Assembly: GCA_036429605.1 (NCBI GenBank) | Contig: CM071591.1 | Span: forward strand, 124,001 to 188,000 | Reading direction: 5' to 3' | Length of the DNA: 64,000 nucleotides | Source: Cladobotryum mycophilum | Taxonomy: Eukaryota; Ascomycota; Sordariomycetes; Hypocreales; Hypocreaceae | Part shown: positions 20,601 to 31,840 of the stretch, one piece after another | Layout: the number at the start of each line of letters is the position of its first letter | Numbering within the stretch: position 1 is the first letter of the stretch | The notes under the pieces: model-generated | Told to the model about the DNA's origin: nothing | Database searches by the model: none | What the model saw: the letters and a program-made list of their open reading frames with translations, nothing else | Program-made: the position numbers and the translations under genes

Positions 20601-21800
20601 ATCATAGCTTCCTTAAGAAAACTATTCCAGTGGGTTCTTTTTGTAGTTCGTAAGGCTAGGTTATAGCTATTACGAGCTTCTTTCCAGATCGCTAGGGTTA
20701 TTGCCGTTAGGCTTACCTTATATAGTCGTGTAGCTCTATTCAAAGCTTTCCGTAGGTCTTTTAGCTTATCGTTCCACCAGGGCTTAGAGCGTTCAGAGGG
20801 TCTTTGCTTAGCTATAGCTAGTTTAGCTGCTTCTAGGATAGTATCTTTAAGGAGATTAGCTATCTCGTCCTAGCTAAAGGTACCGATTAGTTGATCTAGC
20901 TGGGCAAGGGCTTTAGGCTTTGCTTTAGTTAATAATTTGCTATAGGCCTTCCAGTCGGCTTTCTTATAGTTGAATAATGGTTGTCGTGTTTGATGTAAGC
21001 GGCTTGTTCCTAAAGGCCTTGATACATAGGCTTCAAAGGTAAGAGCCTCGTGATCAGAGCTAGTTGCTAGTGCAGCTTGCTAGTTACCCTATCTAAGGGC
21101 TTAGAAGCCTATGCTAAAAGCTAGATCTATTATAGAAGGTCTCCGTAGGTTCTTTCTGTAATAGGTACCGCCGAGCTCTATGGCCTTACTAGTATTAACT
21201 AGTAGGGTAGCTTGCTGGTTATCTAGCCACTGGACTAGGCTATTGGCTTGGGCTGTGGTTGTTGGCTTGGCTTGAGTGTTCCAGCGAGTATGGTGAAGGT
21301 TGAGGTCTCCTGCTAGGATAGAGGGTTATTTAAGCCTGTCTATTAGGAAAAGTAATCGTTTAATTGTATATAGGTCTTGTTGACCAATTGCTTAATCAAC
21401 TGCTTAGGCTGTCTGATTGGCCTATTGACTAGCTTATTAAGGCTATTCATTATATAGGTTGATTAGGAGGAATAGTTCAATGCCTAGTATCTCAATAACT
21501 AAGATATTAGGATCATTAAAAAGGTTATAGCGGGGAGTAAACTCTAGCTGGCTAGCTTTTCTAATATACAATAAGACTCTAGGTTTAATCTTTATACTTA
21601 AAGGGCTAGGGCTAGGTTATGGTATAATAAAGTTATACGCTGTGTGTTCTAGTACACTTTAAGTACCTGTTTTCTTATTATTAAAGCAATAGGGTTCTTA
21701 GAGTATAATAATATTAGCCTTGGCCTCTAAGGCTAGCTATAGGGCTATATGATGTACTATGTTGGTTTTGTGTGTGTTATGTTAGAAGATCTTAAGATAG
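17700..21800 (-). pseudogene. LINE ORF2 (endonuclease, reverse transcriptase, RNase H)
   Basis: Pol-like polyprotein remnant with domains in the order endonuclease, RT (catalytic YIDD kept at 19,451-19,465), RNase H and a terminal zinc knuckle. CAG/CAA-to-TAG/TAA and TGG-to-TAG changes break it throughout. The RT catalytic Asp residues are intact, so inactivation is through stop codons. Limits approximate. Confidence 0.82.
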
Positions 21801-21829
21801 CTTTCTAGTATAAGATAGCCTTATAAGTC

Positions 21830-23222
21830 TTATAGTCTATGCTATTTGCCTGGTGATTACCTATACAGTTGGCACATTTAGGTTCCTGGTGTTAGCAGCT
21901 AGACCTAGCCTTGCAGCTAGGGCAGCTATGGTTCTTTGTGTTATAGCTACCAGCACATATAGCACATTTATAAGCCTTACAGTAGTTCCAAGCGTTATGG
22001 TTAAAGCCTAAGCAACGGAAGCACTAGGTTTTAGCTATATAGGCTTTATACGGGACTACCCTAGTTCTAACCCTAGCTATATAAAGTCCTTGCTTTTTGC
22101 TATGCTTACTATACGCTTCTGTTAATACTGCAAATACCACTGAGCTGGCTTTTTGTTCCGCGGATAGTGTTTTAAGCTATCTAGGTTAGCCTATAGTCTT
22201 GATTGGGTTAAAGGTCTCTGTTTCTTCCTGGAAAATACTAAAAATATCTATTTCTTCTAGGATTGGTACCCCATGAACTACTAGTTTAATCCATTTAGTA
22301 GGGGCCTCGGCTAGTTTGATTAGGTATTCTTAGAAGGTCTCTTCTAAAAGGTCTTGTTAAGTAAGAAGGTTACTGGCTAGTTGAGCTGATGTGGCTATGA
22401 TAACTATATTATTTCTAGCTGATTGCTATACGCTAGCTATACTCTTAGCTCCTAGAGCTTGGTTTAGCTTGTTCCTTAGTATGATCGAGGGCAGTGGTTT
22501 TTAAAAGCTATATCCGGTTTCTAGCTTAAAAACAACTTGTAGGTCTATTTTTCTAGGCTTCTAAGGTGCTGTTTTAGCTACTATAGATTCCTTAGCTACT
22601 GTGGTTCTTTTTAGGGTTTATTCTACCTATTGGCTTTATTCTATGCTTTTCTTAGCTATAGAGCTATATGAAGGTGTTCTTGGTTGTTTTTGTTATTCTA
22701 GCCTAATAGTTTCCTCTAGTTAATTAATAAGATTAGTGTAGAATGGTTAGATGACTTGAGTTTTGTTTATAGCCTCCAGGGCTGCTTGAATATGCTGTAA
22801 TGCGTTTGGGGCCTCTAGTTGTTGTTGTTGTTAGGCCTCTTGGGCCTCTTAGGCCTCTTTGGCTAGTTGTTCGTTTAGACCATTGTCTAAGGTTATTTCT
22901 ATTGCATCTATGGCCTCTGGACTAGTAATTTTACTAGCTGTGGCTTAGGCTTAAGCTAGGGCTAATTGTATTATAGCTTTAGCTGTGGCTGTAGCTGTGG
23001 CTTTGATCGTGGCGCGTTCATCGCGTCTATCGCGTTAAGTGAGCTTTTCCTGTACTCTTATAAAAGCTATCTATAAGGGCTGATATCCCTTCCGCAAGCG
23101 ATTGCGGAAGGGTGCAGTGTTAATAGATGGAATCTATTTCCCTTAGTTAACTTGTATTGTGTTTTTCTGGTGTTTTAAGCTCGATTCGGTGGCGTTTCAA
23201 GTATATTTTTTTCAGGATCCAT
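21830..23222 (-). pseudogene. LINE ORF1 (gag-like, zinc knuckles)
   Basis: RNA-binding ORF1 remnant. The ATG is at 23,222 and three Cys-His knuckles sit at the C-terminal end. The middle (about 22,900-22,700) is rich in Ala/Glu/Gln-type codons, as in coiled-coil regions of Tad ORF1. Interrupted by many stops. End approximate. Confidence 0.75.
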
Positions 23223-23223
23223 T

Positions 23224-23240
23224 ATGTTTTTTATTATTAT
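23224..23240. repeat. LINE target-site duplication, right copy (17 bp)
   Basis: Exact repeat of 17,440-17,456, directly outside the LINE 5' end. Confidence 0.88.
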
Positions 23241-25020
23241 AATACGAATATAAGTTTTAAAACCCTTTTATATATAAGTTTAATATAATTTTAATAATAT
23301 ATATTTTAACAATTAACTTATAGAAAATTCTTATATTATACATTATTTTAATCTTTTAAAAAGGATTATATTATAAATCTTTTTTTAAATAAATAAATTA
23401 TTAACACTATTAATCAAAGTATTTTAATTAATAATTATTTAATATGTTTTATTAAACTCTTTTTATTTTAACAATAATTCATACATTATTAATTATAAAT
23501 CTTAATAATTATTTTAATATATTTTATAACAATATTTAATAAATCTTTTTATATAAATATATATAAAAACTACCTTTTTCAAAGGATAGGTCTTTGTAAT
23601 TTATTTAATTGTATTAATTAATTATACTTAATAGGCTTAGTTTTATTCTATTAAAATCTAAATATTATATATTTTAATAAAGTATTTATTATTTAATAAT
23701 ATAATTAAATTATTAATTAACCTATTATATATACTATTACCTTTAGTTATCTAAAGCCCAGCTATCTCTATCTGTTTTTATTTAGATTATTTAATTTCTT
23801 TTAGATCCTATAACTAAACTTAAGCTTTTTTCTTCTTATTTATAATATAATTTAAATTAATTAAACAATTACTTTCTTTTTAATCTTAACTATTCTTTTA
23901 TTACTTTTTACTTAGTTTTATATTTAGTCTTAATAGAATTTGTGTTTAGCTTTTTATTTAACTTATGCTGTTATAGAGTCAGTAACCTGATTTAAGTTTA
24001 AGTGCTTCGGTTATCTACTTGGATATTAAGATAATAAAAGTTGTGATTATTAATTATATGTTTTTGTATATAAGTAACTGTAATGTTAAGTATATGAGAA
24101 AGAATTTATTTATTTATAAATAATCTTAAGGCCTTAAGTACTCATAGAAGATCTAGCTTTTAAAAACCTTAACTTTTTAATTTATTATTTATTATTCTAA
24201 GAAATATATTATATAAAGAATATAAATAGGTTTAGATTTAATTAGATTAATTACTTATACTTTAATTTTATTTTATAGCCAGTATATCTTTAAAGTAAGA
24301 TTACTTTTATTATTATTACTATAGTTTATTAAATAGTTTTATAATAAATATATTAAAAATATAAATATAAGATATTATATTTATTATTTAATTATAAAAT
24401 TAAAAACTGTATATATATAAATTAATATTACATTATGCTTTTTAAAATATTCAAAATAATAATTATAATAAACTTTTCAAAGTATAATTTATTAAAAAAG
24501 AAAAGACTTGAAATACAAAGAAACTAGGAATAATAAAATATTAATTAACTAGTAGGTTTTAAAAACAAATTTACTTTTAGGAATACTTATATTTATTATA
24601 CTTTAATATAATTATAATAGAGTTTTAAATAAACTAATTAATTATATTATTAAGAAACGTCTGGAATATTATATATAGTTGCTTTCTTAAATGTAATAAA
24701 ATGCTTTTTATTAATTAAACAGTATATGAAAATTAAATTAAATTATACTATTATTAAAATTAAAATAAAGGTTTTAACTAATAATTATTATAATAGATAA
24801 AACTGTATAATACTTTAATAATAAAATAATAACTTAAGATAAAAGCTTTTTTAGTAAAGTATTAAAAAAACTTATAGCTAACAAGGTTAAAATAGAAAAA
24901 GCTTATAAAGTTAATATATTTATTTAAAAATATAATATTATTTTTAAACTATAGTATAATTTAGTATGTTTAATTTAAAAAAAACTATAATTTAATAAGT
25001 AGAAAATACAAATAGGAACA
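23241..25020. repeat. AT-rich gypsy debris
   Basis: Very AT-rich. TATATAAGTTTAATATAATT near 23,270 matches 45,950 in the left gypsy copy. Near 24,490-24,680 the sequence (CTAGGAATAATAAAATATTA through AAGAAACGTCTGGAATATTA) matches the reversed 3' end and LTR at about 41,385-41,460 and 40,873. Several disconnected fragments lie here; no gene can be read. Confidence 0.6.
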
Positions 25021-25266
25021 AAATGAATCAAGTTAAACGAACAAATGTAAGTAGTTAATTGTTATTGCGATTATACAAAGGCACAATTGTTCTCTTTTTA
25101 TCCTTCGAGCCGTCCCGGCACCTGCTTTTCCAGCATCCTAATTTGGCTTCCGGACGCCAAAGCACATCTGGCTCCATCACAATACCACCGACCTCCCAAG
25201 CCAATAGAAGCCACTTGCACTACTGATTTCCTTTTGTTGTCTGCGGGAGACTCCCTGTATTTAGAT

Positions 25267-26231
25267 TTAAGGGGAGGAAGCGGCCTGAAGAGCCTGAAGG
25301 GCCGCAGAGAGGCCCACCTGAACCACACCTGGGTTGAACCTATCGGGATACTGAGCGATAAAGCGTGAATACAAATCAGTAATATTCGTGTTTCCACTCT
25401 TCAATAGTTCATCGAAGTCCTGAAGATACTTCTTAGTATTTGCTAGATGCCAGTTTCCGTGCACCTCTCCAGCCTGGGCGTGACCAGGGATAACATAGGT
25501 TGGTTTCAGTGCCTCAATCTTTTCGATGGCCTGGATCCATTGCTGGCGCTTTGCGGCATCATTCGTTTCGAGCAACATCTGATGGACCTGACCATATGCA
25601 ACATCTCCAGCAGCAACAAGGCTCAACTGAGGAACCCAAAGAGCAGTTGAATCGTAAGTGTCGGTTTGGCCGACCTCAATTGCGTGGAAAGAGTACTCTC
25701 CTCCTTCAATGCTAAAGTCGGTAGGGCTTGAGCCAGTGATTTCCTCAATAGGCCTCGCAATGGTAAATGGCTCGTAGATCAATCCGTCAGGGAAACGAGA
25801 CTTCCAGATCGGATTGAAGTATCCAGGCTCAATTTGCTGCTTCATATGTGCCACAGTGCCTGCAGTAGCAATAGGAACAGCCTCGGGGAAATACTTCAGA
25901 AGCACAGGAATGCCAAAAAAGTGGTCGCCATGGCCATGAGTGATATAAATAAAAGAGAGCTTGCGACCTGGCGCAATAGTCTTAATCCATTGAACAAGCT
26001 CTTCAGTTTGAGGGATAGTAATAGGAGTATCAACAAGCACGGCTTCCTTCCGGCCATAGATAAGCGTGCTGCTAATGGGAGACCAAGTTGAAATCGGCCC
26101 CCCCCAGAGTTGGGAACAGGGAGAGGGGCAGCAACATGAACAGCTGCTCTCAACTCAGCCATTGTAATGGTTGTAAGGATAGCAAAAATAAAGGTGAGGA
26201 ATGTAATGGGATACATTGAATACTTATTCAT
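25267..26231 (-). CDS. Secreted metallo-beta-lactamase-fold hydrolase, apparent frameshift
   Basis: About 321 residues if continuous. It starts MNKYSMYPITFLTFIFAILT, a signal peptide, so secreted or in the endomembrane system. After LPVPNSGG the frame is lost in a run of eight C on the plus strand (26,098-26,105). It resumes in another frame as PISTWSPISSTLIYGRKEAV, then VDTPITIPQTEELVQWI. A ninth base would make the protein continuous. The zinc-binding HxHxDH motif is THGHGDHFFG, followed by VAAGDVAYGQVHQ (metal Asp) and YVIPGHAQAGE (metal His), in the order of the MBL fold. The substrate is unknown; fungal relatives hydrolyse lactones or thioesters or detoxify, but nothing here decides. No intron is needed. 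The gene stands alone between transposon blocks. An upstream ATG at 26,276 lies in a duplicated copy of the start region. Confidence 0.85.
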
Positions 26232-26306
26232 AGAGTAATTCTGTAGATGAGGAATGTAGCGGGACACATTGAACACTTACCTAGTATTTATAGAGTAATT
26301 CTATAG
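26193..26306. repeat. Two-copy tandem duplication at the MBL gene start
   Basis: GTGAGGAATGTAATGGGATA...TAGAGTAATTCTGTA (26,193-26,245) recurs as ATGAGGAATGTAGCGGGACA...TAGAGTAATTCTATA (26,246-26,306). The first copy encodes the start of the signal peptide, the second is upstream and supplies another in-frame ATG. The copies differ mainly by transitions. Confidence 0.8.
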
Positions 26307-26579
26307 GTAAGTACTTTGCTTTAAGGGTTAACTTAGCAGGCGATTATTAATCGATAGTTTCTACGCTACAATTAGGGAATCCTTAGTGTTCTTTCTATGA
26401 CCAAGTGTTTGATTTGTCACGTAATTTCTAGATTTACAATAAAGTCCACCTGTTTCAAAAATACCAACGGACTTTATGTACGAAGTACCTTGGTAATAAG
26501 ACATGTTACTCCGTACACTAGTTTTTTTCACGCAGTAATACTTTTACAGATCATAACGCAGCTAAACGAGTTAATCAGT
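26307..26579. other. Upstream flank of the MBL gene, no gene recognised
   Basis: Normal-composition spacer; contains GTACGAAGTACC and CCGTAC words but no clear promoter box. Confidence 0.4.
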
Positions 26580-26800
26580 AACGAACACATCCGCAGATAT
26601 CGATCCGCTGATGTACTCCATACAAGTAAGTAGGGTTTCAGTCTGTAAATGTCCGCAGATACAACTCCGTAGATAGAAGTCCGCAGATGTACTCCGTACA
26701 AGTATGTTTTCAGTCCGTAGAAATATATAGGTCCGTAAAAACAACTCCGTAGAAACAACTCCGTAGATGAAGGCCCGCAGATAGAAGTTCGCAGATGTAG
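26580..26800. repeat. Degenerate tandem array of a TCCGYAGAT-based unit
   Basis: At least ten imperfect copies of a word like TCCGTAGATAGAAGT or TCCGCAGATGTACT, spaced about 15-35 bases, with GTACTCCGTACAAGTATGTT appearing twice in near-identical form. All are in one orientation. Isolated CTGCAGATAC and ACTACGGAGTAGT words recur at 31,332 and 32,161. Confidence 0.75.
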
Positions 26801-28230
26801 TAAATGGGTGTTTCAAATCGACCAAAGTGTTGCAGGTAAGGTAGTATCCAGTCCAACGTCATTACCATGTGTAGTTAGCCGAGGTTGTCAAGTTCCTGTT
26901 CAGGGATCGGAGTAATAAGCTCTCTATCCTCACATGTTCGGCAGATTACAAGCAGTGGACAGTGTATTGGTCTACCGAAGCAATAAACATTTTGAATTAG
27001 TCGTTAGCCAGAATAGGTATAAGCTTTTACTAGCTAGAATCCTTAACCGAATTAGCTAAGAAAGTTTATATCATAACCTAACCGTAGGATTACAAATCGG
27101 GACCCACCTTTAATGACGCAATAAATTTTCAATGAACTAATCTGTTAGCTAAATCACGGCACTCTGAGCCAATAGGAATAAAATAACAAAAGCGCTTGTC
27201 GCTGTTATCACTCGGGAAAAAGAGTAACTAAGCAAAGCCGCTTTGCGTCTTTGTGCAAAGGTAAAACCGAAGGGAAAAGCGTAGCTTCTAGATTTGCTTG
27301 TGTAATCGGACAGTGACCTCGAACGCTACTATAATCGCTAGCCACCCTTCTAAATACTCACCGGCAATTAGTCCTTTTCGCCGACTCAACCGGCTTGCGA
27401 TGTAGCGAATACTTTATTTCTAGTGGTGCTAAAGCCATAGAAACGAGTATTCTGATGTAGGCCTGATCCTAGGCAAGAAGAACCAAACCAAGAGTAAGAA
27501 GGGCTTGTGAAGCTGCAGGAGCATGACTTTGCTTACCCCACGAAGACCTTAGTGTACATTGACTAGTACTAAAACCGCCTAGTGTATCCTCGAGGGGGAT
27601 CGCCCTCATTACCGTTACTGCACCTTATCAGATGATCTGATAATAACAAACGTACCAAAACACAGGCACTAGATATCTCGTTCACCGTTCAATCACAAAA
27701 TTAAAACAGACATACATATCAGTAAACCTAGTAAAAGTCAAAGACTTAGTGATCTGTACAATGTGCTACGTTGACTCACTTGGAAAAGCGCATGGCCATG
27801 GATATATCGGGTTCCACCATGTTGTTAATAGGGTCCTCATGTCATGTGGTAATCCAGATTGGATACCCAAGTACATGGGGGATAAACTCGTGCCTTTGCA
27901 AGCGGACCTTTTCAGATGCTTCTCGACCTATGTCTAAGCAGAAATCACAAGATGCACAGTGAACAAATCAGTTCATATGCCGAAGAAATCTACACAGCTA
28001 AGGTCAAAATAGTGCCATAGTGCTCCCACCGCGAAACTAAAGCAACATAAGGTAACCAATTGTACAGGTAAGGCCGTCGACAGGTAAAGATAATAAGAGG
28101 ACATACGACTTTGACTACTGCTCCGGCTAAGAAGAAATAAAAGCTTTAAGAGCATGCGATAAAGAGTGTGAATATTGTAGGACGTGTGACTATTGAAGTC
28201 GAAGGTAAACACTTACTAACCTCTTTAATT
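26801..28230. other. Normal-composition DNA, no gene recognised
   Basis: Short open frames only (for example 27,749-27,937), without motif or splice pattern. May be old non-coding DNA or decayed genes. Ends at the AT-rich block. Confidence 0.45.
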
Positions 28231-29389
28231 TTATATATAGTAGTAGTATTATTTACAACCTATTTAGATGTTTATTTAAGCAGTAAATCGGCTATAGCCG
28301 GGTATGCCTGTTCTTAGCGTTTTGCCGGATAAAAGAAAAGTATTTAATTAGGTTATATTATAGTTCTAGTTTATTTATATATATTAGGGTTATATTAATT
28401 ATATAGTTTTACTTTATTAATAATTATTTAAAATATGAAAATATAAATCTTTAAAAAATAGTTCTTTAAGGTTTTATTAAAAAATAATTTTAATAAAAAA
28501 GTTTAATTATTTTATATTAAATAAACTTAAATTTTTATTCTAGTTTTTTTATATTAATAAATACTTATTGTTTTATATTAAAATCTATTATTATAAACTT
28601 AAATGTATTTATAATTAAAATATTTTATTAAAGGTTTTTATAAAATGTTCTTCAATAATTTTAATTTTAGTATTTATTAATATATTTAATAAATAAAACT
28701 TACTTAAAATAATAATAAAAATGTTTGTTTTAAGATTATTTAAAGATAATAATTAATTTGAGTTTTTATGGATTTATATATATATATATAAATAAAAAGT
28801 CTTAGAAAAAGTATTTCTTTTAATGTTTTTTATTATAGTATTTGTTATAGGTTAGGCCTTTTTGGAGAGATATAGGCTTTGCGCCTTATTTAAAAGGCAC
28901 TAAGCCTAAGGGAAATAGCTTAGTTAATAAGCTATATAAGCATTGCTAAAAGTAAGTTTTTACTTGAGATCTAGACTTAATATATATATATATATATATA
29001 TTAAATATTTTACTTAAAGGCTTTTGTTTTCAAGTCTATTACTCTATTATTAATATATTATAAATATTTATTTTTTATATTTACTTTTAACTAAAGCTTT
29101 TACTTTTATTTTAATAAAATTAATTCATTTATTAGTTAATAAAAAGATTATTATTCTATAATTAAAAATATTTTAAAATTATATTTTACTTATTAAAGTC
29201 TATTAAATTATAAATAGTAATTTTTTAATAATCATAGATTTTAATATAAAAATAATTAATCTGTATATAAGTTTATTCTTTATTATTATTAGGTTTAGGT
29301 TACAAGGGAGTGAATAAGTATATAGTATAATAGTAATTATATTATAATCTTTTAAATAAATATTAATTAATAATAGTTTTAATTCTCAA
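28231..29389. repeat. AT-rich transposon debris
   Basis: Extreme AT bias with no readable frame. Near 29,150-29,210, TATAATTAAAAATATTTTAAAA is like the gypsy internal sequence at 45,310. The only GC-richer part is the repeat at 28,850. Confidence 0.55.
28850..28985 (+). repeat. About 135-bp dispersed repeat, copy 1
   Basis: GGTTAGGCCTTTTTGGAGAG, ATATAGGCTTTGCGCCTTAT, then GCATTGCTAAAAGTAAGTTT. The same order is found at 35,762-35,895. Unrelated to the gypsy LTR; possibly the end of another element. Confidence 0.75.
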
Positions 29390-29766
29390 TCTCTTTTTAA
29401 CTAATTATAATGAACTTAAACAAAATCAACTTAAGCATATTTAATAGTTTAAATAAAATCAATTTAAGTATATATAATAGCTTAAATAAAATTAATTTAA
29501 TCTATTATAACTACTAGATTATTAATTTATCCCTATTAAAATAAAACCTTATATTCATTAGATTATAATAAACCCAATTATTATATATACTAGCCTATAT
29601 AATTCTTTTATATATCTAATTAATTATTAATTTAATATTATTTACTATTAGCACTTAATACCTAAATTATAATATATTAAACCTATTACTTAACCTTATC
29701 CTAATTTACTACTAATATTAACTATGATCTAGGTTATCCTTGTTAGGAAACGCCCGGAACATTACA
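29390..29766 (+). repeat. Gypsy-family LTR, 5'-truncated
   Basis: From the inner ACTAATTATAATGAACTTAA to CTTGTTAGGAAACGCCCGGAA and CATTACA, the LTR 3' end. Followed directly by a second LTR in the same orientation. Confidence 0.7.
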
Positions 29767-30354
29767 AAAATAACCTAACCTTCTACTTATATTATCTATA
29801 AAACTAGACCCACTTTTAATAATATTTAAATAAGCTATTAATTAAAATATAAGTATAATAAAACTTTAAATAATATAATTAATTATAATTAATTTCAATA
29901 AAATTAATTTAAATATATTTAATAACTTAAATAAAATTTTATATTTATTTAAATTATAATAAATTTAATTATTATATATATTAATTTATATATATATTTC
30001 TTTTATATTTAATTAATAATTAATATAATTAGTTATTATTAATAATTTAATAATTAAACTGTAATATATTAAACCTATTGTTTAATCTTACCTTAATCTA
30101 CTATTAACATTAACTATAATCTAGGTTATTCTTATTAGTGTAACAGGATTGTTAGACAGAGCGTTAGGTGTGTGCACCTTACGTGACGCTAGGGTCTTGA
30201 TAGGCTTGTGTTCATGGATCGCGGTGTATAACTCTTAGACTCGCTAAGCTTAAGTCTTGTAATACAATTGACCCTACCTAATCTTATAAGCTTTTTACCT
30301 AATCGTCTAAGTTACTATTCTCTAATAACAATTAGGAAACGCCTAGAATATTAT
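29767..30354 (+). repeat. Gypsy-family LTR interrupted by a younger solo LTR
   Basis: Runs from AATAACCTAACCTTCTACTT and ACTAGACCCACTTTTAATAA to GGTTATTCTTATTAG (30,138), then resumes as ATTAGGAAACGCCTAGAATA after the insert. Without the insert it is about 390 bp, shorter than the 476-484 bp full LTRs. Confidence 0.75.
30139..30330. mobile_element. Solo LTR, 192 bp, flanked by ATTAG duplication
   Basis: Starts TGTAACAGGATTG and ends TCTAATAACA (TG...CA). It is bordered by ATTAG at 30,134-30,138 and 30,331-30,335. Its base composition is far less AT-biased than the surroundings, so it is young or escaped RIP. No internal retroelement sequence is present, hence solo. Its parent family is not otherwise seen in the window; orientation cannot be fixed. 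Confidence 0.88.
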
Positions 30355-31130
30355 ATTAATAAGCTTTTTTAAATAGTTTTCTTTTTAAGATTTTCTTTTA
30401 ATATTTAATAAAACTAATTTATTAATAATTTATTAGTTTAATTAAGTTTTAAAATAGTTTATTTAAATATTATACTATAATCTAAGATTAATTCTTTTTA
30501 AATAAGAGTTTTAAATTATAATTTTCTTTTTTTATTAATAATTTTAAATATACATTTAAAGTTTTTAATAAGTTTACTAAAATCTTTAAAAACTTATTTA
30601 ATTCTTTTTAAACTATTATAATAAATTAAAATAAAAGTTAAAAGCTTTTTAATAAATATTAAAATAAAGCTTTTTTATTATTAATTTCATTAATAAACTT
30701 TTAAAGTTAAAATTATTAATAAAAAAAACTTAAATTTAAATACTTTTTAAATGTATTATAATAAATTTTATTCTAAAAGAAAAGAATTTTATTAATATTA
30801 TAAGATTATAAAGAAATGCTTTTATAAAATATAAAATAATTAAATATTTTTTATAAAAATTAATTTTTAAAAAAATATTAAAAAACTATTTATTAAAATA
30901 TATATATTAATATTTTAAAGATTTATTAATAAAATAAAATTATATAATTAATATAACTTTAATATTAATTAACAAACCAAAGATTAAAATCTTAGTATAA
31001 TTTAATAAAACCTTTTTTTATTTAATAAAATGTTATAAATAGGCTTACCTGGCTTTACTTAATTAAATACTTAAATAGATACTTAAATAGGTTGTAAATA
31101 ATACTATTAGTATTACTTCTTAGCCTTAGC
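30355..31130 (-). repeat. AT-rich gypsy internal fragment
   Basis: TTAATATTTAATAAAACTAA and the following bases match 53,850-54,050 (left gypsy copy, near its 5' LTR) and, reversed, 58,900-59,060. The last part to 31,130 grades into the next island. Confidence 0.6.
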
Positions 31131-31379
31131 GCATTATACGCAGTCCACACCGTAAGACAAATCAACTATTGACCGCAACAGTCGATTAGATGTTTTGCCC
31201 CGACTGGCAATAACCCTGACTTTGTGGAGATTACTGTAAGCGATCTTATCAAAGCCAATTTCCACAAACTAAATTTGTATATAATAATAATTATTCTTTG
31301 AGAATAAGATTAATGTTAACCAGCTAACATCTGCAGATACAAAAGTTTTAGGTGCGAAGCGCATAATAAAACTTTTTTA

Positions 31380-31840
31380 AAATCAACCTGTATCAGAAAA
31401 ACCCTACCAATGTGCATCAATGGCGGGCCAACCTTGAGCACCCATCTCGGGATATTGACCTAGCATTTCGACACAAGGAGGCCGTGGCGGAGTCAAGTAA
31501 TACAAATGAAGCCACGGAGCCTGAATTGAACGGGAAAACTCTACCTTCCGACTTGGGGGATAACGGTTCAACCCTCAAGCACCGTAGCCGGCGCTTGCGA
31601 GCTCGACCGGTGAGTCGTGAAGCCACGACCGGCGATTATATGAACTGTTTACTAATTCTGATATTAGCTGGCTGCTAAGCTATATGTCTCAACTTTAAAG
31701 CCGGTTCTTCGATTCCTTTTTCAGACAGTCGGGACAAGGCTTGGTTCGAGCCCCCTTGTATCTCTGTTTTCCCTTGATTGGGTCAACCAAGAGCTCGATC
31801 TCAGTTTTGAGATTGAGGAGTTGTGGGAGGCTAACTTAAC
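31380..31840 (+). CDS. Unrecognised gene fragment with a possible intron
   Basis: A frame open from about 31,370 reads YQKNPTNVHQWRANLEHPSR, then HKEAVAESSNTNEATEPELN and HRSRRLRARP. It could splice at GTGAGT (31,609) to an acceptor TTTTTCAG at about 31,725 and continue TVGTRLGSSPLVSLFSLDWV to EIEELWE. The left end runs into AT-rich DNA, suggesting a truncated gene. No family recognised; the Glu/Asn-rich, then basic, stretch suggests a disordered region. Could be chance. Confidence 0.3.

Larger units (their letters stand above)
17457..23223 (-). mobile_element. Tad-like non-LTR retrotransposon (LINE), about 5.77 kb, RIP-mutated
   Basis: Seen on the minus strand, 5' to 3': an ATG at 23,222 opening MDPEKNILETPP; CCHC zinc knuckles near 22,030-21,850 (CFRCLGFNHNAWNYC, CAICAGSYNTKNHSC, CANCIGNHQ); an endonuclease with ALEAKANIIIL-stop-EPYC near 21,700; a reverse transcriptase with VITLFLDIKSAFNHIS near 19,720, GSPISPILFLIYI near 19,530 and YIDDFSLSV near 19,460; an RNase H region (AFYIDGS near 18,610, DAELI near 18,440); and a terminal Cys-His knuckle ending HLLLHC near 17,870. 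The 3' tail is 12 A (17,457-17,468). The exact 17-bp duplication proves target-primed insertion. Dozens of TAG/TAA codons at CAG/CAA positions mark RIP. The element begins right at the ORF1 ATG, so it may be 5'-truncated. RNase H plus this order fits the fungal Tad clade. Confidence 0.93.

Noticed and set aside
25087..25397. Overlapping frames on both strands at the MBL 3' end
   Set aside because: Shadows of the MBL coding frame or its 3' flank; the MBL frame has a conserved zinc motif and a proper stop.
28978..29002. TATATA repeat runs as CRISPR-like or centromeric repeats
   Set aside because: Simple AT microsatellite in RIP-mutated DNA; no spacer structure, and CRISPR arrays are not expected in a fungus.
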